Source of the DNA: Syntrophomonadaceae bacterium
GTDB taxonomy: Bacteria > Bacillota > Syntrophomonadia > Syntrophomonadales > Syntrophomonadaceae
Direction of reading: 5' to 3'
Length of the DNA: 5,459 bases
Assembly: GCA_012840625.1 (NCBI GenBank)
Contig: DUSB01000192.1
Coordinates: forward strand, 1-5,459
Shown here in pieces: positions 1-5,459 of the stretch; the stretch's first letter is position 1; each line of letters begins with the position of its first letter. A program made the translations under genes and the position numbers. The notes under the pieces were generated by a model. It had not been told where the DNA came from. It was given only the letters and a program-made list of their open reading frames with translations, and ran no database searches.

Positions 1-104
1 GCAAAAGTTCGTGTAAAATCATTGCCGGTGAAACATCACGCAATAAAATAATTGAAATTCAAGGAATAAGCAAACAGGAATTTATGGAGCGCTTAAAGAT
101 ATAA
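1..104 (+). CDS. C-terminal end of a DUF167/YggU-family protein (5'-truncated)
   Basis: The reading frame starting at base 3 is open from the left edge to a TAA at 102-104 and gives 33 residues. They contain GETSRNKIIEIQGIS followed by KQEFMERLKI. This resembles the usual end of DUF167 (YggU-like) proteins, in which a G-x-[ST]-S-R-[HN]-K stretch is followed by a beta strand and a short final helix of the type 'G(I/L)S.EE...RL'. DUF167 proteins are small (about 75-100 residues) and of unknown function. In many Bacillota they lie near the division-associated genes sepF, yggT and divIVA, so such genes may lie just to the left; that is inference. The call is from recalled family pattern only. The next gene is on the opposite strand and converges on this one, and no convincing terminator is seen in the 108 bases between them. 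Confidence 0.6.
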   Translation, partial: KSSCKIIAGETSRNKIIEIQGISKQEFMERLKI

Positions 105-212
105 ATACATATATGAATCTGACAGGTTAATAGATGCACACCATTTTTATTTCTGGGTCCAGGCTGTGCAATTTGGCTATAGGGTTTAGGGTGCTTTCTC
201 CCTGGCTGGTAT

Positions 213-1082
213 TTATCTATGACGTTGGGTGAGAACGGATAACAGCATAGCCAGCAAAATGAGACCGGCGCCAATTATACTGCGCAGATCAAAGGTTTCT
301 CCAGCCCAAAGATAGCCTGCCATGGCAGCAAAGACTGGTTCTGCAGTGAGTATGATCGCAATACGGGTAGGGGTACTGTAATGCTGCAAAGAGTTTTGAA
401 GTAAAAAGGCCAGTGTGGTAGCGAATACCGCAGTAATGAAAATAGCTACCAGGGCATTCTTGGTCCATACAGCAGGAAAAGGTTCATAAAGCAGACCCAG
501 GAGCAGGCAGACAATACCAACAAATAAAATTTGTACCCCTGTAATGGCTGAGGAATGATGTTGATGAGATAAACGGTCAACGAAAACAATATGACAGGCA
601 AAGGCACAGGCACACACCAGTACCAGCAGGTCGCCATAGGCTAGTTGGAAGGATCCTGCTGGAACAGAAAGCAAATAAAGACCTGCGGCGGCCAGAATAA
701 CTGTACCCATGGTCGCTGTTGTCGGTAAAGTACGGTTTAATGCCGCATACAGTAAAGGAACCAGCACTACGGACAAACCGGTAATAAATCCTGCATTCGC
801 TGCAGTAGTGTATTGCAGGCCAACCGTTTGAAAGCCATAACCAATCAACAAAAAGAAGCCCAGCCAGGCCCCGTCTCGCAGAGTTGGTAATGTTAGCATT
901 TTAATGGTATCGTTAGAAATTACGGCCAGAATTATGAAGGCCAGAATAAAACGGACTCCTAAGAAGAGATAAGGACCGATATCAGCCAGAGCATTCTTTA
1001 CCAGGACAAAGGTTATTCCCCATATGAATGCCACCAACAACATTCCTAGTTCGGCCTGTGTTTGTCTGTGAGTTCTTCTCAT
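213..1082 (-). CDS. EamA/DMT-superfamily transporter
   Basis: This is a 289-residue inner-membrane protein with about ten hydrophobic segments and the internal duplication typical of EamA (DUF6) transporters of the drug/metabolite superfamily. The first half opens with GMLLVAFIWGITFVLVK (residues 13-29) and carries GLQYTTAANAGFITGLSVVL (88-107). The second half begins around GDLLVLVCACAFACHIVFVD (150-169) and ends with TPTRIAIILTAEPVFAAMAG (237-256), followed by GETF and a last hydrophobic helix. The length is normal for the family. The start is set at the ATG at 1080-1082, with an AAAGGGG ribosome site 11 bases upstream. An in-frame GTG at 1122-1124 would add 14 residues but has only a weak GGTAGG before it. 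The substrate is unknown; relatives export amino acids, nucleosides or other metabolites. The gene is transcribed away from the amino acid importer and shares its upstream region. Three cysteines (157, 159, 163) cluster in one helix, of no known meaning. Confidence 0.9.
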   Translation of the reverse strand: MRRTHRQTQAELGMLLVAFIWGITFVLVKNALADIGPYLFLGVRFILAFIILAVISNDTIKMLTLPTLRDGAWLGFFLLIGYGFQTVGLQYTTAANAGFITGLSVVLVPLLYAALNRTLPTTATMGTVILAAAGLYLLSVPAGSFQLAYGDLLVLVCACAFACHIVFVDRLSHQHHSSAITGVQILFVGIVCLLLGLLYEPFPAVWTKNALVAIFITAVFATTLAFLLQNSLQHYSTPTRIAIILTAEPVFAAMAGYLWAGETFDLRSIIGAGLILLAMLLSVLTQRHR

Positions 1083-1093
1083 GGTGCAGATAA

Positions 1094-1100
1094 CCCCTTT
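1094..1100 (-). promoter_or_regulatory. Ribosome binding site of the EamA transporter
   Basis: On the minus strand this reads AAAGGGG, 11 bases before the ATG at 1082. It favours that start over the in-frame GTG at 1124, whose upstream sequence has a poorer purine run. The spacing is slightly long. Confidence 0.5.
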
Positions 1101-1175
1101 GCAAGTGAAACCTTTTTTTATCACGACCTACCTAAAATAGCAAGAAAGGCTTCTACTTGCAAGAGTGGATGGCGG

Positions 1176-1203
1176 ATTATGACGAATAATAAGAGCTTGC
1201 CAA
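1176..1203 (-). promoter_or_regulatory. Candidate sigma-70/sigma-A promoter for the EamA transporter
   Basis: On the minus strand a TTGGCA -35 element (1198-1203) is separated by 16 bases from a CATAAT -10 element (1176-1181); each matches the consensus at five of six positions. Transcription would begin near 1169, giving a leader of roughly 85-90 bases before the ATG at 1082. The assignment is by eye in AT-rich sequence. Confidence 0.5.
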
Positions 1204-1269
1204 TATATTTTTAAGCTATAAAGCCCTTTAAAATCAGACCAATGGGGCTAACGGTAAAGATGAAGCTTC

Positions 1270-1298
1270 TTGTCCAATAGTAAAGAAAGATGTATAAT
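1270..1298 (+). promoter_or_regulatory. Candidate sigma-70/sigma-A promoter of the amino acid importer operon
   Basis: A TTGTCC -35 element (1270-1275) is followed by a 17-base spacer and a perfect TATAAT -10 (1293-1298). The expected start is near 1305, leaving a leader of about 40 bases that includes the ribosome site at 1331-1337. That leader is too short for a T-box or riboswitch, so regulation is more likely by a DNA-binding protein. Confidence 0.65.
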
Positions 1299-1324
1299 TA
1301 TTTCGGCGTATTTAAATATATACA
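1291..1324 (+). promoter_or_regulatory. Possible tandem ARG-box-like operator over the -10 region
   Basis: Two 14-base stretches resemble the ArgR core TGAATWWWWATTCA. TGTATAATTATTTC (1291-1304) matches at 11 of 14 positions and TTTAAATATATACA (1311-1324) at 10 of 14, counting any A or T as a match at W. Their centres are 20 bases apart, which leaves 2 bases between the full 18-base boxes, close to the spacing of known tandem ARG boxes. The outer ends also form a 7-base inverted repeat, ATGTATA (1290-1296) and TATACAT (1319-1325). The first box covers the -10 element, where a repressor would act. The region is AT-rich, so chance similarity is a real possibility. Confidence 0.25.
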
Positions 1325-1330
1325 TTACAT

Positions 1331-1337
1331 AAAGGAG
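1331..1337 (+). promoter_or_regulatory. Ribosome binding site supporting a TTG start
   Basis: AAAGGAG lies 9 bases before the TTG at 1347-1349. The strong site and the lipoprotein signal peptide that begins directly at this codon support TTG as the true start. Confidence 0.8.
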
Positions 1338-1346
1338 TGAAGTTGG

Positions 1347-2129
1347 TTGAAAAAATGCTTGAGATTGCTGATGGTTATGATGCTGATGCTAGGTTTAGTT
1401 TTCACCACCACAGGTTGTGGACAGGAAGCAGGCAATAAAGAGGGTGGCAACAAGAAGTTAGTCGTTGCAACGGAAGCTACTTTTGCACCTTTTGAATATG
1501 TGGAGAATGGGGAATTTAAGGGTTTTGATATCGATATAATTCACGCAATTGCCGCAGAACAGGGCTATGAAGTAGAAATAAGCAACCTGGGTTTTGACTC
1601 CTTGATTCCTGCTCTGCAGACCAATAAGGTTGACTGTGTTATCGCTGGAATGTCGATTACTCCAGAGCGGGTCAAAGCAGTAGATTTTACCGATCCTTAT
1701 TTTAATGCCGGTCTTATTGTAGCGGTTAAAAGTGATAATAATTCAATCAAAGGGTTTGAAGATCTGAAAGGAAAACGGGTAGCTGCTCAGGTTGGAACTA
1801 TTGGAGCCGATGCCTGCAACAAACTCAAGGCTGAGGACAGCTCCACCGTGGTTAAGATTTTTGATGGGGTACCAGAAGCGTTTATGGAGTTGGAAAAAGG
1901 CGGTATTGATGCTGTTGTTAATGATATGCTGGTAACCAGGGAGTATCTAGAAAAAGAAGGACAGGGTAAAATCAAGACAGTTGGTGAAGTCTTTTCCGAA
2001 GATGATCAGTATGGTATTGCCGTCAAAAAAGGCAACCAGGAGTTGCTGGATATGCTCAATGAAGGATTAAAGAAGATTAAAGAAAATGGCGAATATGACA
2101 AAATATACCAGAAGTATTTTAAGAACTAG
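1347..2129 (+). CDS. Polar amino acid ABC transporter substrate-binding lipoprotein
   Basis: This 260-residue extracytoplasmic receptor captures an amino acid and delivers it to the permease encoded next. It starts at a TTG preceded by AAAGGAG. Residues 1-23 form a lipoprotein signal peptide (KK, a hydrophobic run, then a TTGC lipobox), so Cys24 should be lipidated and anchor the protein to the outer face of the membrane. A polar linker (25-36) leads into a family 3 solute-binding domain (about 37-259). Visible landmarks are ATFAPFEY (44-51), GFDIDIIHAIA (59-69), SITPERVKAVDF (103-114) and VVNDMLV (190-196). By analogy with GlnH, HisJ and ArtJ, Arg108 should bind the ligand carboxylate and Asp193 its amino group. 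The substrate is not decided by these residues; relatives bind basic amino acids, glutamine or cystine. Length and ends are normal. It is the first gene of the operon and is followed by a strong hairpin. Confidence 0.93.
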   Translation: MKKCLRLLMVMMLMLGLVFTTTGCGQEAGNKEGGNKKLVVATEATFAPFEYVENGEFKGFDIDIIHAIAAEQGYEVEISNLGFDSLIPALQTNKVDCVIAGMSITPERVKAVDFTDPYFNAGLIVAVKSDNNSIKGFEDLKGKRVAAQVGTIGADACNKLKAEDSSTVVKIFDGVPEAFMELEKGGIDAVVNDMLVTREYLEKEGQGKIKTVGEVFSEDDQYGIAVKKGNQELLDMLNEGLKKIKENGEYDKIYQKYFKN

Positions 2130-2182
2130 GCAGCTTATTGATTGCTGTATAAAAGTAAAAGATTTATAAATACAATAACCGC

Positions 2183-2217
2183 CATAAAAGCGCGGGCGAA
2201 AGCCTCGCGCTTTTATG
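2183..2217 (+). terminator. Intra-operon hairpin, probable partial terminator or mRNA stabiliser
   Basis: The arms 2183-2197 and 2202-2217 pair over 12 bases, then a single bulged T (2205), then 3 more GC pairs closed by a GAAA tetraloop (2198-2201). The centre is GC-rich and flanked by an A4 run on the left and a T4 run on the right, the look of a bidirectional intrinsic terminator. The T run is short and itself pairs with the A run. It begins 54 bases after the binding-protein stop and ends 30 bases before the permease start. As no good promoter follows it, the likely effect is partial termination or protection of the upstream mRNA, so that more binding protein than permease is made. Confidence 0.65.
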
Positions 2218-2247
2218 CGTATGGCTGCCGGAGAGGAATTGTGTTGA

Positions 2248-2958
2248 ATGGTTAATGGAATAAACATAGTGATATTGGGAAATAGTTTTATTCAATATTT
2301 ACAGGAAATTAATGGGCTGCAGGTAGTCATTAACCATATGCCGTTTTTTCTGGGAGGGGCTTTGCTTACATTGGAAATTACGGCCCTATCAGTATTCTTC
2401 GGTATGATTATCGGTTTGTTTTTTGGTCTGGGTAAGCTATCTAACAATGGTTTGATTTATGGTTTATCGACTACATATATTGATTTTTTTCGGGGTACAC
2501 CACTATTTGTACAGATTCTGTTGTTGTACTTTGGCATATTGCCGCTGTTTGCAGATGTGGGCGCATTTGCAGCCGCTGTGATTGCCTGTTCATTAAACAG
2601 CGGAGCCTATATTGCTGAAATTGTGCGTGCTGGTATTCAGGCGATCGATAGAGGGCAGGTTGAAGCGGCTCGCTCTCTGGGTATGACTCAAAGTCAGGCT
2701 ATGAGGTATGTGGTTCTGCCGCAGGCATATAAAGTTGTCATTCCCCCACTGATCAACGAATTTATTGCTATGTTGAAGGATACGTCTTTGGTATCGATCA
2801 TTGCAGCTTCCGAATTAACTCATCGTGGAAAAATTGTTTATTCGGTTTACTATGAAGCAGCATGGGTTTGGGGTACCATTGCACTGATATATTTTGTAAT
2901 GACCAAGTGCTTATCTATGCTGGGAGATTGGATAGAAAGGAGGCTGGCCAACGAATGA
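2248..2958 (+). CDS. Polar amino acid ABC transporter permease
   Basis: This 236-residue integral membrane subunit belongs to the HisM/HisQ/GlnP family (binding-protein-dependent transport inner membrane component). Hydrophobic segments lie near residues 33-61, 67-101, 104-125, 163-189 and 205-226. The family motif FFRGTPLFVQILLLYFG (80-96) is intact, and the cytoplasmic EAA loop, which docks to the ATPase, reads EAARSLG (139-145) with LPQA (157-160). The ATG at 2248 follows GAGAGG (2231-2236) and an in-frame stop directly precedes it, so no longer start exists. The N-terminal 30 residues before the first membrane segment are slightly longer than in many relatives. Only one permease gene is present, so a homodimer is expected, as in GlnP-type importers. 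The gene ends inside the start of the ATPase gene (ATGA overlap), implying translational coupling. Confidence 0.95.
   Translation: MVNGINIVILGNSFIQYLQEINGLQVVINHMPFFLGGALLTLEITALSVFFGMIIGLFFGLGKLSNNGLIYGLSTTYIDFFRGTPLFVQILLLYFGILPLFADVGAFAAAVIACSLNSGAYIAEIVRAGIQAIDRGQVEAARSLGMTQSQAMRYVVLPQAYKVVIPPLINEFIAMLKDTSLVSIIAASELTHRGKIVYSVYYEAAWVWGTIALIYFVMTKCLSMLGDWIERRLANE
2934..2943 (+). promoter_or_regulatory. Ribosome binding site of the ATPase gene
   Basis: AGAAAGGAGG lies within the end of the permease gene, 11 bases before the ATG at 2955. It settles the ATPase start against the longer in-frame ATG at 2862, which would add 31 residues unlike this family. Confidence 0.8.
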
Positions 2959-3677
2959 TTCTGGTAAAGGATGTACACAAAAGTTTTGGGCAGCTTCAAG
3001 TCTTGAAGGGAATTAACTGTCATGTTCAACCGCGGGAAGTGGTTTGTGTGATTGGACCAAGTGGATCTGGCAAAAGCACTCTATTGCGCTGTGTAAATCA
3101 ACTTGAAAAAGTAAATTCTGGACAGATCTTTCTTGACGGACAGGAAGTAACCCATCCTAAAACAGATATTAATAAGGTGCGGCAGCAGGTGGGTATGGTT
3201 TTTCAGCTATTCAACCTTTTTCCCCATAAAACTACCCTGGAAAACATTACCCTGGCCCCAATGAAAATCAAGGGTTTATCAAAAAAACAGGCGGATGAAA
3301 TTGCTATGGAGCTGCTCCATAAAGTTGGTTTAACGGATAAGGCATACGTTTATCCGGGTAATCTTTCAGGGGGCCAAAAGCAAAGGGTTGCTATCGCTAG
3401 AGCTCTGGCCATGCAGCCCAAGGTAATGCTTTTTGATGAGCCTACTTCTGCGCTGGATCCGGAAATGGTCGGAGAGGTACTTGAGGTTATGCGTGATCTG
3501 GCCCTGGAGGGGATGACTATGATGGTTGTTACGCATGAAATGCGCTTTGCCAGCGAGGTAAGCAGCAGAGTGCTGTTTATGGATGAAGGTTACATTATGG
3601 AAGAAGGTAGTCCAGAGCAAATTTTCAAACACCCCACCAATCCCCGCACGCAATCTTTTTTGAGTAAAGTTTTATAA
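2955..3677 (+). CDS. Polar amino acid ABC transporter ATP-binding protein (GlnQ/HisP type)
   Basis: This 240-residue cytoplasmic ATPase powers the importer, acting as a dimer against the permease EAA loops. All ABC motifs are intact: Walker A GPSGSGKS (34-41), Q-loop Gln84, signature LSGGQKQR (137-144), Walker B VMLFDEP (157-163), D-loop SALD (165-168) and switch His194. The sequence MVFQLFNLFPHKTTLENI (81-98) and the ending EEGSPEQIFKHPTNPRTQSF (216-235) are typical of the polar amino acid subfamily (GlnQ, HisP, ArtM). The start is taken at ATG 2955, which overlaps the permease stop by 4 bases and follows a near-perfect ribosome site. This gives the normal family length; an upstream in-frame ATG at 2862 lies deep in the permease gene and is rejected. 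The substrate cannot be told from this subunit. Confidence 0.97.
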   Translation: MILVKDVHKSFGQLQVLKGINCHVQPREVVCVIGPSGSGKSTLLRCVNQLEKVNSGQIFLDGQEVTHPKTDINKVRQQVGMVFQLFNLFPHKTTLENITLAPMKIKGLSKKQADEIAMELLHKVGLTDKAYVYPGNLSGGQKQRVAIARALAMQPKVMLFDEPTSALDPEMVGEVLEVMRDLALEGMTMMVVTHEMRFASEVSSRVLFMDEGYIMEEGSPEQIFKHPTNPRTQSFLSKVL

Positions 3678-3690
3678 AGCCATTTAATTT

Positions 3691-3697
3691 AAAGGTG
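3691..3697 (+). promoter_or_regulatory. Ribosome binding site of nth
   Basis: AAAGGTG lies 9 bases before the ATG at 3707. The alternative GTG start at 3695 falls inside this site, so ATG 3707 is preferred. Confidence 0.6.
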
Positions 3698-3706
3698 CTG
3701 GTAACG

Positions 3707-4336
3707 ATGGAGCCAAAAGAACGTGCAGCGATGATCATAGGTCTGCTAGAACAAGCTTATCCTGAAGCTGATACTATGCTTGAATTCAGCAATGAATTTG
3801 AATGTCTGGTGGCGGTAATTTTATCTGCACAGAGCACAGATCAACAGGTCAATAAGGTTACCGCGAAACTTTTCCCAAGCTATAATAAACCCGAGCATTT
3901 CGTGCAGATGGAGCGGCAGGATTTAGAAAACTATATAAAGGGTGTTGGCCTTTATAAGAATAAGGCCCGGCACATCCAGGAAATGTCACAGATCCTGCTC
4001 GATGAATATGATGGTAGGGTACCCGATGACTTTAACGAATTATTACGGCTTCCAGGGGTGGGAAGGAAAACAGCAAACGTTATGATGTCGGTGGCCTTCA
4101 ATAAACCTGGTCTGGGGGTTGATACCCATGTACAAAGGGTGGCTAATCGTACCGGGCTGGTTGCAAGTAAACAGCCTGATCAGACTGAACAGGCCTTGAA
4201 AAGAATAATTCCCAGCAGCCAATGGAGTCGAACCCACCACCTTTTTATTTTCCATGGCAGACAGATATGCAAAGCACGTAAGCCTTACTGTGACGCCTGT
4301 GTAATTGAAGCATTCTGTGCCAGGATTATTGATTAG
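3707..4336 (+). CDS. nth: Endonuclease III (DNA glycosylase/AP lyase)
   Basis: This 209-residue base-excision repair enzyme removes oxidised pyrimidines from DNA and cleaves the strand at the abasic site. The helix-hairpin-helix motif LPGVGRKTANV (115-125) contains the catalytic Lys121, and the GVDTHV segment (137-142) contains the catalytic Asp139. Four cysteines near the end (188, 195, 198, 204) have the C-x6-C-x2-C-x5-C spacing of the 4Fe-4S cluster. The early motif ILSAQSTDQQVN (38-49) is also typical. Length is close to E. coli Nth (211). The start is the ATG after AAAGGTG; an overlapping GTG 12 bases earlier is less likely. It begins 29 bases after the ATPase stop with no convincing promoter between, so it is probably cotranscribed with the importer. 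No functional link to amino acid uptake is known. Its last 11 bases overlap the end of the converging chemoreceptor gene. Confidence 0.97.
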   Translation: MEPKERAAMIIGLLEQAYPEADTMLEFSNEFECLVAVILSAQSTDQQVNKVTAKLFPSYNKPEHFVQMERQDLENYIKGVGLYKNKARHIQEMSQILLDEYDGRVPDDFNELLRLPGVGRKTANVMMSVAFNKPGLGVDTHVQRVANRTGLVASKQPDQTEQALKRIIPSSQWSRTHHLFIFHGRQICKARKPYCDACVIEAFCARIID

Positions 4337-5459
4337 CATGAATGGTAAAGCTTTGCAGTGTTTGCTGTACTTGATCAGCCTGAATATTTAAACTTTCCAT
4401 ATCCATAATAATATTATCCAGAGCTGTTTCCTGCTGCTGGGTCAGGGTGCTGACCGATTCAGATTCTTCGGCCGTTAGCATGGCAATTCCTTTTACCTGA
4501 TTAACCTGTTCAATCAGGGAATCGGTGGCAGCACTCATTTGCTGTGTAGCAGCTGATATAGAAGAGATTTCACCATCTACTTCTGACACCCCCTGAGCAA
4601 CCAGATCAAAGATTTCGTTGGTTTTATGAATGGCCTGTGTTTGTTCTTCATAAGCTTGGCGCGTTAGATGCACATCATTTACTACCTGTCGTATGTTGTA
4701 TTCCATATCTTTGATAAGGGCGGAGATTTCTTCTGCTGACTGTCCCGATTGTTCAGCTAGGTGGCGTACTTCTGCAGCTACGACAGAAAAGCCATGGCCC
4801 TGTTCACCAGCACGGGCAGCTTCGATGGCTGCATTCAGGGCTAAAAGATTGGTTTGATCAGCAATAGAACGAATGACCTGTATAATCTCCCCGATTTTCA
4901 CCGAGTTTTTCTCCAGCTGTGAAACTGTTTCTGTCACCATATCCATAGCCCGATAACTATCATTGATTTTCAAGTTTTGGACTTCCACGGCTTCCAGCCC
5001 CTGTTCCACTTCTTGATGGGTTTTACTGGTTATTTCAACGCAGGTTTGTGCATTATGTGCTACCTTGGTCAAGGTAGCACCAAGATCAATAATGAGCGTA
5101 CTGGTAGTACCTACAGCGTTGGCTTGTTCTTCAGCCCCTGATGCAATCTGATGCATTGCTGCGGAGACTTCCCGGGCTGCCATCCCTGTCTCCTGGGAAA
5201 GCGCTACCAGTTTATGAGATGTTTCAGAAACACCGGCAAGAATTGAATGGGTTCGTTCGATAAGTTCTCTTAATCGCTGGGTCATGTTATTCATACTACT
5301 GGAAACAAAGGTCATAAATCCCTTGATACCGCTTATATTTTGGCTCAGATCTCCCGTAGCTACCTGCTGGGCAAAATCGGCAAGAAGAAATGAAGGGTCT
5401 ACAAATTCAACCATATTGCGGTTGGACGAATAGAGTCCAATCAATGCACCACCGATAGC
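4326..5459 (-). CDS. Methyl-accepting chemotaxis protein, cytoplasmic part (5' end beyond window)
   Basis: The frame is open from the right edge to a TAA at 4326-4328 and gives 377 residues. The first ten (AIGGALIGLY) look like the end of a transmembrane helix, so the gene starts outside the window; the in-frame TTG at 5442-5444 is not a believable start. Residues about 25-71 occupy the HAMP position (AQQVATGDLS, then a helix with SSSMNNMTQRL), but the usual acidic-Glu-Gly region of HAMP is poorly kept. A long coiled coil follows. Its signalling tip (about 192-236, bases 4752-4886) is intact: SIADQTNLLALNAAIEAARA then GEQGHGFSVVAAEVRHLAE, the site that binds CheA and CheW. About 158 residues follow the tip, which fits the long (44-heptad) receptor class common in Bacillota. 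IASGAEEQANAV and the Glu/Gln-rich stretch TAEESESVSTLTQQQE are possible methylation regions. No CheR-binding tail pentapeptide is present. The sensing domain and ligand are unknown. Confidence 0.95.
   Translation of the reverse strand, partial: AIGGALIGLYSSNRNMVEFVDPSFLLADFAQQVATGDLSQNISGIKGFMTFVSSSMNNMTQRLRELIERTHSILAGVSETSHKLVALSQETGMAAREVSAAMHQIASGAEEQANAVGTTSTLIIDLGATLTKVAHNAQTCVEITSKTHQEVEQGLEAVEVQNLKINDSYRAMDMVTETVSQLEKNSVKIGEIIQVIRSIADQTNLLALNAAIEAARAGEQGHGFSVVAAEVRHLAEQSGQSAEEISALIKDMEYNIRQVVNDVHLTRQAYEEQTQAIHKTNEIFDLVAQGVSEVDGEISSISAATQQMSAATDSLIEQVNQVKGIAMLTAEESESVSTLTQQQETALDNIIMDMESLNIQADQVQQTLQSFTIHANQ

Noticed and set aside
135..170. Inverted repeat TGCACA/TGTGCA with a 24-base gap, considered as a terminator between the two converging genes
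   Set aside because: The stem is short, the loop is long and no T run follows on either strand.
59..274. 71-codon open frame on the minus strand
   Set aside because: It crosses the end of the DUF167-like gene and the end of the EamA gene, has a proline/cysteine-rich composition unlike a real protein, and lacks a ribosome site consistent with a gene.
2142..2170. Promoter-like TTGCTG-17-TATAAA upstream of the hairpin and permease
   Set aside because: The -35 element matches only three of six positions and the stretch is a general AT-rich spacer; support is too weak to list.
2862..2954. 31-codon N-terminal extension of the ATPase
   Set aside because: It lies in another frame of the permease gene, is unlike ABC ATPase N-termini, and a strong ribosome site sits before the ATG at 2955.
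3366..3653. Long minus-strand open frame opposite the ATPase gene (similar frames lie opposite nth and the binding-protein gene)
   Set aside because: These are shadows of strongly recognised plus-strand genes and show no protein family features.
3660..3688. Promoter-like TTGAGT-17-TTTAAT before nth
   Set aside because: Transcription would begin near 3695, downstream of most of the ribosome site at 3691-3697, so it could not serve nth well; it is probably chance in AT-rich sequence.
4223..4241. TGGAGTCGAACCCACCACC, reminiscent of a tRNA T-arm region
   Set aside because: It lies within the conserved nth coding sequence and there is no cloverleaf or acceptor stem around it.

Overview
The window is ordinary chromosomal sequence from a low-to-mid GC bacterium, most likely a Bacillota/Clostridia member of the Desulfotomaculum/Peptococcaceae kind. 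That placement is inferred from strong AGGAGG-type ribosome sites, a TTG start, a short lipoprotein signal peptide, compact operons and the protein styles; no marker gene proves it. Six protein genes are visible, two of them cut by the window edges. No RNA gene, insertion sequence, CRISPR array or phage trace was seen.

Layout: (1) Bases 1-104 hold the last 33 codons of a plus-strand gene that looks like a DUF167/YggU protein. (2) Bases 213-1082, minus strand, encode an EamA/DMT-type membrane transporter. (3) Bases 1083-1346 are a divergent control region with a good promoter on each strand; the plus-strand promoter overlaps two weak ARG-box-like sequences. (4) Bases 1347-3677, plus strand, form a complete polar amino acid ABC importer in the order binding lipoprotein, permease, ATPase. 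A strong GAAA-capped hairpin lies between the first two genes, and a 4-base ATGA overlap joins the last two. (5) Bases 3707-4336, plus strand, encode endonuclease III (nth), only 29 bases behind the ATPase and probably read from the same transcript. (6) Bases 4326-5459, minus strand, hold the cytoplasmic part of a methyl-accepting chemotaxis protein whose N-terminus lies beyond the right edge; it overlaps the end of nth tail to tail by 11 bases.

How the genes work together: the binding lipoprotein captures an amino acid outside the membrane, a presumed permease homodimer passes it inward, and the ATPase dimer powers transport. The hairpin after the binding-protein gene probably lets that gene be expressed more strongly than the membrane parts, a common arrangement in such importers. 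The substrate cannot be fixed from sequence; basic amino acids or glutamine are the best candidates. The divergent EamA transporter could export a related metabolite, but this rests on position alone. Nth (base-excision repair) and the chemoreceptor have no evident link to transport.

No clearly new biological system was found. The points most worth checking are the possible ArgR operator at the importer promoter, the intra-operon hairpin, the nth/chemoreceptor overlap, and the degenerate HAMP region of the chemoreceptor.
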